Positions 1-5,372 of a DNA stretch of 10,283 bases are shown here, piece by piece. Every line of letters starts with the position of its first letter. Positions within the stretch are counted from its first letter, which is position 1. Under the pieces are notes generated by a model. It was not told the origin of the DNA. It did not search any database and saw only the letters and a program-made list of their open reading frames with translations. Location of the stretch: contig JACRCA010000196.1 of assembly GCA_016234425.1 (NCBI GenBank), positions 1 to 10,283 of the forward strand. The letters are read 5' to 3'. The stretch comes from Deltaproteobacteria bacterium (GTDB lineage: Bacteria; Desulfobacterota; SM23-61). The translations under genes and the position numbers were made by a program.

Positions 1-24
1 CTTGATATACAGTCTCCACCCGTA

Positions 25-53
25 TTGACTCCTTTTTCCCAATTTGGTATATT
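25..53 (+). promoter_or_regulatory. sigma70-type promoter upstream of the ferredoxin-like ORF and CoA-transferase
   Basis: TTGACT at 25-30 and TATATT at 48-53 each match the sigma70 -35 and -10 consensus at five of six positions and are separated by exactly 17 bases. Transcription would start near position 60, just ahead of the small ferredoxin-like ORF and the CoA-transferase/mutase/TRAP gene run. No comparable promoter was seen between the following plus-strand genes, so this may serve the whole operon. This is inferred from sequence match only. Confidence 0.55.
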
Positions 54-82
54 CCCATCGAAATTGAGACCTTCCATGGGAA
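52..82 (+). repeat. 7-bp inverted repeat at the promoter/leader
   Basis: TTCCCAT at 52-58 is perfectly complementary to ATGGGAA at 76-82, with a 17-base spacer. The left arm touches the -10 box and the right arm contains the only purine-rich stretch (GGGAAG) that could act as a ribosome binding site for the TTG start at 89. It could be an operator for a dimeric repressor or a weak leader hairpin; seven bases is short enough to arise by chance. Confidence 0.3.
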
Positions 83-88
83 GTTTGG

Positions 89-340
89 TTGTCTGCTTAT
101 GTTATTGATCAGGTGGAGAGAAATTTTTTAGAATTTATGCGCAAGTTGCTCAATAGTTGCGAGAATGTGTTGACCTATTTAAGCATCGTGTCGACCTTCA
201 TGTGCAATCCAGAAAGGTGCGGATTTTCTTGTGTTAAAGTATGCCCGGTTGGTGCTCTGGCAAATAAGGGCAGGGAAGTTATTATTGATCTGGAAATGCA
301 TAATGGAGTTTCCCACCGGAAGGCCGGAAATCTTGGATAG
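89..340 (+). CDS. small [4Fe-4S] ferredoxin-like protein, possibly frameshifted
   Basis: An 83-residue ORF with a TTG start; ATG at 137 is an alternative start. Its only recognisable part is Cys39-x4-Cys44-x3-Cys48-x3-Cys52-Pro53, one [4Fe-4S] site. The four-residue first gap resembles the ferredoxin-like N-terminal domain of ABCE1/RNase L inhibitor proteins more than the usual CxxCxxCxxxCP. A ferredoxin-like tail (GREVIIDLE, residues 61-69) follows, and then the sequence stops looking like a protein. In frame 3, directly after this point, a protein-like stretch beginning Cys-Ile-Met runs from 297 to a stop at 360-362. The gene may therefore be frameshifted or decayed. Its stop lies 44 bases ahead of the CoA-transferase, so it is co-oriented and likely cotranscribed. 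A redox role is inferred only from the cysteines. Confidence 0.45.
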   Translation: MSAYVIDQVERNFLEFMRKLLNSCENVLTYLSIVSTFMCNPERCGFSCVKVCPVGALANKGREVIIDLEMHNGVSHRKAGNLG

Positions 341-384
341 AGCGCTGTTCGAAAAGGGATAACTTTCGAGAGGTGAAACGATAA

Positions 385-1578
385 ATGAGCAAACCATTAG
401 ATAGCGTGAAGGTACTCGACCTGACTCAGGCGTGGGCGGGTCCCATCGGGTCAATGCTTTTGGCAGATTTTGGTGCTGAAATCATTAAGGTCGAACCACC
501 GGAAACCGGAGACCACGTCCGTGCCTGGACCCCCCCAGGCTGCCGGGGAGAGAGCCCCCATTTTCTGGCGGCCAATCGGAACAAGAAGAGCCTAACCCTC
601 AACCTGAAAACTCGGGAGGGTAAGGAGATTTTTCTGCAATTGGCCAGAGAAACCGATGTCATCATGGAGAACTTCCGGCCTGGGGTCATGAAGAAGTTTG
701 GGCTCCATTATGAAGCCATCCAACCTATTAATCCACGCGTGATCTATTGCTCCATATCCGGATTCGGCCAGACTGGTCCATCACGCAATGATGCCGCCTA
801 TGACCTAATTGTCCAGGGAATGGGGGGGGCCATGAGCGTCACTGGAGAAGAGGGAGGAAAGCCGTTGAAGCCCGGTATTGCCCAGGGGGACATAATGGGA
901 GCCTTAGGGGGCACAATCGCCATATTGGCAGCTCTAATGGGGCGGGCCAAGACAGGTCAAGGTTGCTACATCGATGTCTCGATGCTTGATATTCAGGTGA
1001 TGGCCATGGGCCATCAGATTGTGAACTATTTGATCAGCGGTAACATTGCCAGGCCTTTGGGAACATCGCATCCTATTTTGACCCCTTATGAAACCTTTTC
1101 AACCAAGACTTTTTCTATAAACATTGCGGCCAATACCCCTGGTCATTGGGCTGACCTGTGTCATATCCTGGGACTGCCAGAGTTAATCGATGATGCGAAG
1201 TTCAAAAATGTGGAAGTCCGCATTCAACATCGGAGGGAACTCATCCCTCTATTGGAACAGGCCTTGCAAAGCAAACCCGGGGAGGAGTGGATCGCCCTTC
1301 TCAAAGAAAAAGGGATCCCCTGTGGACCGATCAATGATGTTTCCATGGTTGTCAAGGAGCCCCAGGTTCTCCATCGGGATATGATCATCGAAGTGGAAAA
1401 TCGGAAGATGGGCCGAGTTAGGATTCCCGGAATGCCCCTGCGCGTCTGCGGGATGACCGGAAAAGATCCGGTAGCACCTCCTCCATTGCTTGGCGAACAT
1501 AATGAAGAGATCTTATGTGGTCGGCTGGGATACTCTAAGGAAGAATTGAAGAAGTTCCAAGAGAAAGGTATCATTTAG
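385..1578 (+). CDS. family III (CaiB/BaiF) acyl-CoA transferase
   Basis: A 397-residue protein, the normal length for family III CoA-transferases, which move CoA between carboxylic acids through an aspartyl-CoA anhydride in the cytoplasm. The N-terminus has the family pattern (VLDLTQAWAGP, LADFGAEIIKVE, residues 10-37), followed by NRNKKSLTLNLK (65-75) and ENFRPG (95-100). The predicted catalytic aspartate is Asp169 in AQGDIMGAL, the same residue number as in Oxalobacter formyl-CoA transferase. The C-terminal part keeps GIPCGPINDV. AGGTG at 371-375 lies 9 bases before the ATG and supports this start. It is the first full gene of the run and sits 35 bases before the mutase, so it probably supplies the mutase substrate as a CoA ester, perhaps using succinyl-CoA as donor. 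Family assignment is firm; the acid used is not known. Relatives act on carnitine, benzylsuccinate, oxalate, mesaconate and others. Confidence 0.93.
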   Translation: MSKPLDSVKVLDLTQAWAGPIGSMLLADFGAEIIKVEPPETGDHVRAWTPPGCRGESPHFLAANRNKKSLTLNLKTREGKEIFLQLARETDVIMENFRPGVMKKFGLHYEAIQPINPRVIYCSISGFGQTGPSRNDAAYDLIVQGMGGAMSVTGEEGGKPLKPGIAQGDIMGALGGTIAILAALMGRAKTGQGCYIDVSMLDIQVMAMGHQIVNYLISGNIARPLGTSHPILTPYETFSTKTFSINIAANTPGHWADLCHILGLPELIDDAKFKNVEVRIQHRRELIPLLEQALQSKPGEEWIALLKEKGIPCGPINDVSMVVKEPQVLHRDMIIEVENRKMGRVRIPGMPLRVCGMTGKDPVAPPPLLGEHNEEILCGRLGYSKEELKKFQEKGII

Positions 1579-1613
1579 TGGCTGGAGCATGCCAAACAGC
1601 GTTTTAGAGACCT

Positions 1614-3230
1614 ATGGGGCGGATAATGGAAAAGAAAAGGGGAGAGCCTAAGAGATTTACTGAATCTGGCATTGAAGTAAAGTCCCTATATACCCAAGAG
1701 GATATCAAGAACTTAGATCCTTCACGCGATATAGGGGAATCCGGCGAGTACCCTTATACAAGGGGAATCCATAAGACGATGTTTCGAGATCGATTATGGA
1801 CGATGAGACAATACTCGGGATTTGGAACCCCCCGGGATTCAAACCAAAGATACAAATACCTGCTGGAGCAGGGACAAACAGGTTTAAGTGTGGCCTTGGA
1901 TCTACCCACCCAAATGGGTTTAGATCCGGATGATCCCATGTCTCTCGGTGAAGTTGGGCGAGTTGGTGTTTGCCTGAGTACCCTAAAGGATATGGAGACT
2001 TTGTTCGATGGCCTTTCTTTGGACAAAATTACCACCTCATTCACGATCAACGCTACTGCCGCCATGCTATTAGCCATGTATTTATGCGTTGCGGAGAAAC
2101 AGGGGGTGCCATTCGAAAAGGTTGGAGGAACCATTCAGAATGATATCCTCAAGGAGTATGTGGCGAGGGGAGCCTGGATCTACCCTCCTGAATTTTCCAT
2201 GCGCTTAATTGTGGATACGATAGAATATTGTGCGAAACATACGCCGAGATTCAACCCCATCAGCATTTCCGGGGCTCACTTTAGAGATGCCGGATGTACA
2301 GCTGTTCAGGAGGCCGCGTTCACTTTAGCCGATGCGCTTGAATATGTCCAAGCAGTTTTGGATCGGGGTATGGATATCGATAATTTTGCCCCGCAATTGA
2401 GTTTCTATTTTTACACCCATAACAATCTTTTTGAGGAAGTGGCCAAATACCGAGCGATGAGGAAACTTTGGGCCAGGTATATGAAGGAAAAGTTTAAAGC
2501 AAAACATCCAAGGTCAGCGCTATTTCGATTTGGAGTTGTCTGCGGAGGAAGTACTTTAATGCCCCAACAATATGAGATCAATACTATCCGAGTTTCTTAT
2601 CAAGCACTTGCCAGCGTATTGGGCGGAGTTCAATCCATGTTTACTTGTGCAATGGACGAACCCTTTTCCATTCCCACCGAAGAAACAGCAAGACTGGCTC
2701 TGCGTATTCAGCAAGTTCTTGGTTACGAGACCGGGGTGGTGGATACAGCTGACCCACTTGGGGGCTCATACTTCGTTGAATCTTTGACAAAAGAGATGGG
2801 AGATAAGGTTGAAGAGCTGATGGAGAGGATCGAGGCGAGAGGGGGTATGATCAAATCGATAAAAGAGGGCTTTATCCAAAAGGAGATCCTGGAAGAGGCT
2901 TATAAGAAAGAGAAGCGGATGAGGGAGGGGGAGATGGTGGTCGTGGGAGTCAATCGATTCACCATTGAGGAGGAGGAGAAGGAATTAAGGCTTCATGAAT
3001 ACAATCCCCAGGTCGCCAGAGACCAGATCGAATTGTTGAATCAATTGAGGAGTACAAGAGATAAAGAGAAAGTAAAAAGGCATATAGAACAACTGAGAAC
3101 CGCCGGAAGGAATAATGAGAATCTAATGCCGTATCTTATAGAAGCTTTTAAAGACTACGTCAGCTTAGGGGAGGTCTGCCAGGTCTTTAAGGAAGAATTT
3201 GGAATTTTCGAGCAGCCTGCAGTTATCTGA
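1614..3230 (+). CDS. B12-dependent acyl-CoA mutase, catalytic (large) subunit, methylmalonyl-CoA mutase type
   Basis: A 538-residue protein covering only the TIM-barrel substrate domain. The cobalamin domain is encoded separately by the next gene, as in isobutyryl-CoA, 2-hydroxyisobutyryl-CoA and archaeal methylmalonyl-CoA mutases. Landmarks are RQYSGFG (65-71), DLPTQMG (96-102), GGTIQNDILKEY (171-182), SISGAH (217-222) and DTADPLGGSYFVE (377-389). With a constant offset of 22 from Propionibacterium methylmalonyl-CoA mutase, Tyr67 = Tyr89 and Arg185 = Arg207 (the carboxylate-binding pair), Gln175 = Gln197 and His222 = His244. 2-Hydroxyisobutyryl- and isobutyryl-CoA mutases lack this Tyr/Arg pair, so the substrate should carry a free carboxylate. 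Several other pocket residues are changed (Ala221 for Tyr243, Gln261 for Arg283, Gly307 for His328, Val309 for Gln330), so plain methylmalonyl-CoA mutase is doubtful. ATG at 1626 is an alternative start; neither start has a strong ribosome binding site. Confidence 0.9.
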   Translation: MGRIMEKKRGEPKRFTESGIEVKSLYTQEDIKNLDPSRDIGESGEYPYTRGIHKTMFRDRLWTMRQYSGFGTPRDSNQRYKYLLEQGQTGLSVALDLPTQMGLDPDDPMSLGEVGRVGVCLSTLKDMETLFDGLSLDKITTSFTINATAAMLLAMYLCVAEKQGVPFEKVGGTIQNDILKEYVARGAWIYPPEFSMRLIVDTIEYCAKHTPRFNPISISGAHFRDAGCTAVQEAAFTLADALEYVQAVLDRGMDIDNFAPQLSFYFYTHNNLFEEVAKYRAMRKLWARYMKEKFKAKHPRSALFRFGVVCGGSTLMPQQYEINTIRVSYQALASVLGGVQSMFTCAMDEPFSIPTEETARLALRIQQVLGYETGVVDTADPLGGSYFVESLTKEMGDKVEELMERIEARGGMIKSIKEGFIQKEILEEAYKKEKRMREGEMVVVGVNRFTIEEEEKELRLHEYNPQVARDQIELLNQLRSTRDKEKVKRHIEQLRTAGRNNENLMPYLIEAFKDYVSLGEVCQVFKEEFGIFEQPAVI

Positions 3231-3272
3231 TCTGAGCTTCTGTTTTCATAAATTAAGGGAGAACTGTTCATC

Positions 3273-3683
3273 GTGGAAAAAGAAAGGAAGATAAGGTTTT
3301 TAATGGCGAGCCCCGGTCTGGACGGACATGATAGAGGAGCCAAGGTGGTTGCCCGGGCATTAAAAGATGCTGGGATGGAAGTCATATATCTGGGAATCCA
3401 TCGCACAGCAGAAGAAATTGTAAAGGCTGCTGTCCAGGAGGATGTGGATTTTATTGGCTTGAGCATGCTTTCCGGAGCCCACCTCATAATGACCGAACAG
3501 GTTTTAAAGAAAATGGCAGAGCAAAAAATTGATGACATTCCCCTCATTGCGGGTGGGACCATTCCCAAAAGAGATATTGAGAAATTAAAGGAGATGGGGG
3601 TGGCGCTCGTTTTTCCCACCCAAACACCTTTGGATAGGATTATTTCCGGGATAAAAGAATACCGATTCCCCCCAAAGACTTAA
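3273..3683 (+). CDS. cobalamin-binding (small) subunit of the acyl-CoA mutase
   Basis: A 136-residue stand-alone B12-binding domain equivalent to the C-terminal domain of methylmalonyl-CoA mutase. DGHDRG (17-22) is the DxHxxG motif, with His19 the expected lower axial cobalt ligand. GLSMLSGAH (62-70) gives the S-x-L element and AGGTIP (93-98) the GG turn, so the base-off/His-on set is complete. Near the C-terminus, where methylmalonyl-CoA mutase has TPGT, this protein reads PTQT (115-118). The start is GTG with AAGGGAGAA at 3255-3263, nine bases upstream. The gene lies 42 bases after the catalytic subunit; the two should form the active holoenzyme in the cytoplasm. No G-protein chaperone (MeaB/ArgK type) or epimerase follows within the window. 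Confidence 0.92.
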   Translation: MEKERKIRFLMASPGLDGHDRGAKVVARALKDAGMEVIYLGIHRTAEEIVKAAVQEDVDFIGLSMLSGAHLIMTEQVLKKMAEQKIDDIPLIAGGTIPKRDIEKLKEMGVALVFPTQTPLDRIISGIKEYRFPPKT

Positions 3684-3725
3684 ACGAGGGAATGGAGATC
3701 AGGCTTTATGAATATCAGGCCAGAA

Positions 3726-3731
3726 AGGAGG
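3726..3731 (+). promoter_or_regulatory. Shine-Dalgarno site deciding the lipoprotein start
   Basis: AGGAGG here lies six bases before ATG 3738, a near-perfect ribosome binding site. ATG 3708 (upstream) and ATG 3816 (downstream) in the same frame have no comparable site, so 3738 is the best supported start. A caution is that the same purine-rich bases encode a Lys-Glu-rich stretch in an overlapping 30-codon ORF at 3692-3784. Confidence 0.5.
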
Positions 3732-3737
3732 AGGAAG

Positions 3738-4193
3738 ATGCATTGGTTGAAAAAATTAAAAACCATGATGACTTTATGGAATGAGGAAAATGGTCAAGAG
3801 AATCGATGTTTTAAAATGTTTTCAAAGGTTTTATGGGTATTCGTCCTCAGTTTTCTCCTCGGCCTAGGCTCCCTAGGATGCAGAACTCTGCCTGATAAGG
3901 CTGCCGAGGAAGGCATTTCTTATCATCTTGGCCAGGACGTAGAGATCACCAAGCTCACCTTTTACCTGAAGGTGCCCAGAGACCTACCCTACCCGGTCTG
4001 CTGGGTAGATGTAAGCATCAGGAATCTTTCGGATTCCGAGCAGAGCTTCCTTGTATTAGTTCAGGTGGATGATGAGCCTGGAATAGCTTTGAGGACGAAG
4101 AAGCTCGTTGGACCCAAGAAGGAGGAAACTCTTAGTCTGATCACTATGGGCAAGAGTTTACCAAGACGTTTTTCAGTGACCGTGACCCACTGA
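3738..4193 (+). CDS. predicted lipoprotein of unknown function
   Basis: From ATG 3738 the protein has 151 residues. A hydrophobic segment (residues about 30-47) ends in GSLGC with Cys48, a plausible lipidation cysteine, although the -3 residue is Ser where Leu is usual. The mature part of about 100 residues alternates short hydrophobic strands with turns, for example VCWVDVSIRNLS followed by SFLVLVQVDD, and suggests a small all-beta domain. I do not recognise a family. The stretch before the hydrophobic segment is about 28 residues, long for a lipoprotein signal; starting at ATG 3816 would give a normal signal peptide (MFSKVLWVF...) but lacks a ribosome binding site. The gene sits between the mutase and the TRAP binding protein, with 43 bases to the latter, so it may be an envelope accessory to uptake, though that is only inference from position. 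Confidence 0.6.
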   Translation: MHWLKKLKTMMTLWNEENGQENRCFKMFSKVLWVFVLSFLLGLGSLGCRTLPDKAAEEGISYHLGQDVEITKLTFYLKVPRDLPYPVCWVDVSIRNLSDSEQSFLVLVQVDDEPGIALRTKKLVGPKKEETLSLITMGKSLPRRFSVTVTH

Positions 4194-4236
4194 TCATTTA
4201 GATAGTGGCCATTTTTTCGAAAGGAGGTTACTCGCC

Positions 4237-5223
4237 ATGAGGAATTTGTCGCGTAGGGTCATAATTTTAGTAATAGCCTTGTTCGTAGGAGGCGCTTTCT
4301 TGAGCTTTGCTCCATCAACCGAAGCCCAACCCGCGAAGGGCAAGAAGATGCCCCTGATGATCGCCGGTAGCGTTCCAGGCAACACGCCCTACATCTGGAC
4401 GGCTGGAGTAGCAAAACTTATCAACAAATATTTGAAAGACGTCTCTGTCTCTGTCCAGGGCACTGTGGGGATGGGGCGGGAGAATGTCATGCTCTGTCAA
4501 ACCGGCCAGGTTCAATTGACTGTGGTCTCTGCTTCGGCGGCTTACAATTCCCTCCATGGATTGGCTGGCGAGCCTAAGGCCGACTTGAGGGTGCTATACG
4601 CTCAATTCCCGGCCGGCATGCAGATAGCTGTTCCCAAGGATTTTCCTGGGACTTCCATTCAAGACCTTAGAGGGAAAAGGGTATCTTTTGGCCCTCCAGG
4701 AAGCTCATCCTATTTAAATAGCAGTTTAATATTGCCTGCCATAGGATTGAAATTTGGGGACTTCAAGGCCATGCACTTGACTACTACAGAATCCGTAGCT
4801 GCAATCAAGGATCGATCGATCATCGCCTATTGTATGTTCACGGGATTCCCGGCAGCCGCTTACATAGATTTAGAAGCCCATCCTGTGGGTTTGAAGTTAA
4901 TCCCCTTTAGCAAAGAAGAAATTGCAAAAGTTTCGGCCAAATATCCTTATATGGGCGAAGTCATCATCCCCAAAAACACATACAGTTCCATCGCTACGGG
5001 CACACCCACGGTTGGGGCATGGGACACACTCTGCGCGCGCAGCGATTTTCCCGAGGATCTGGCTTACAATATTGTAAAAGTAATGACAGAACACCAAGAG
5101 GAACTGATTAAGATCCATCCTGCCGCCAAAGACAGCACGGCAGAGAACACCCTCAAAGGTAGTCCAATTCCTCTACATCCAGGAGCGGCCAAATACTTTA
5201 AGGAAAGAGGCTTAATGAAGTAA
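4237..5223 (+). CDS. TAXI-family TRAP transporter solute-binding protein
   Basis: A 328-residue periplasmic protein. A signal peptide spans residues 1-30 (positive MRNLSRR, hydrophobic core, STEA before the predicted cleavage at Ala30/Gln31). The mature protein has the TAXI pattern: MIAGSVPGNTPYIWTAGVAKLINK (41-64), then GMGRENVMLCQTGQVQL (78-94), a PxDFPGxSIQDLRGKRVSFGPPGSSS block (133-158), and LHPGAAKYFKERGL at the C-terminus. Such proteins bind an organic anion and hand it to the TRAP membrane protein. AAGGAGGT at 4221-4228, eight bases before the ATG, makes a very strong start. The cognate fused permease follows 149 bases downstream, separated by a palindromic repeat. Known TAXI proteins bind glutamate, alpha-ketoglutarate or other carboxylates; the neighbouring CoA-transferase and mutase suggest a mono- or dicarboxylic acid here. 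Confidence 0.9.
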   Translation: MRNLSRRVIILVIALFVGGAFLSFAPSTEAQPAKGKKMPLMIAGSVPGNTPYIWTAGVAKLINKYLKDVSVSVQGTVGMGRENVMLCQTGQVQLTVVSASAAYNSLHGLAGEPKADLRVLYAQFPAGMQIAVPKDFPGTSIQDLRGKRVSFGPPGSSSYLNSSLILPAIGLKFGDFKAMHLTTTESVAAIKDRSIIAYCMFTGFPAAAYIDLEAHPVGLKLIPFSKEEIAKVSAKYPYMGEVIIPKNTYSSIATGTPTVGAWDTLCARSDFPEDLAYNIVKVMTEHQEELIKIHPAAKDSTAENTLKGSPIPLHPGAAKYFKERGLMK

Positions 5224-5239
5224 ATTTATTGTATAGGAA

Positions 5240-5333
5240 ATTGCTTTTTGGACACGGATGAACACAGATTATCAGGATAAACGAAAAAGAAAATATTTAT
5301 CTGTAGTTATCTGTGAAAATCTGTGTCCGCAAT
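5240..5333. repeat. imperfect palindromic intergenic repeat (REP/MITE-like) with 10-bp periodicity
   Basis: The core 5250-5328 begins GGACACGGAT and ends ATCTGTGTCC. Comparing the left arm with the reverse complement of the right arm, 16 of the first 20 bases agree. A further ATTGC (5240-5244) pairs with GCAAT (5329-5333) beyond a T-rich bulge. Within the right arm ATCTGT occurs at 5299, 5309 and 5319, exactly ten bases apart; the left arm has the related ACGGAT and ACAGAT at 5254 and 5264. It resembles a class of dispersed 'cacagat/atctgtg' palindromes I recall from many environmental bacterial genomes. It carries no ORF and lies between the TRAP binding protein and permease genes, where a transcript hairpin could protect upstream mRNA or attenuate readthrough. 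Confidence 0.7.
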
Positions 5334-5372
5334 AATTTATGGCGTTCTTTCATGCAGAGCTAGGGGTATGAG

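Noticed and set aside
179..454. A 91-residue minus-strand ORF over the first genes
   Set aside because: It is antisense to both the ferredoxin-like ORF and the start of the CoA-transferase, and shows no recognisable motif.
3155..3619. A 154-residue minus-strand ORF
   Set aside because: It lies antisense to the end of the mutase and the B12 subunit, both of which have strong family motifs. Its product has the Ser/Met/Pro-rich look of a shadow frame.
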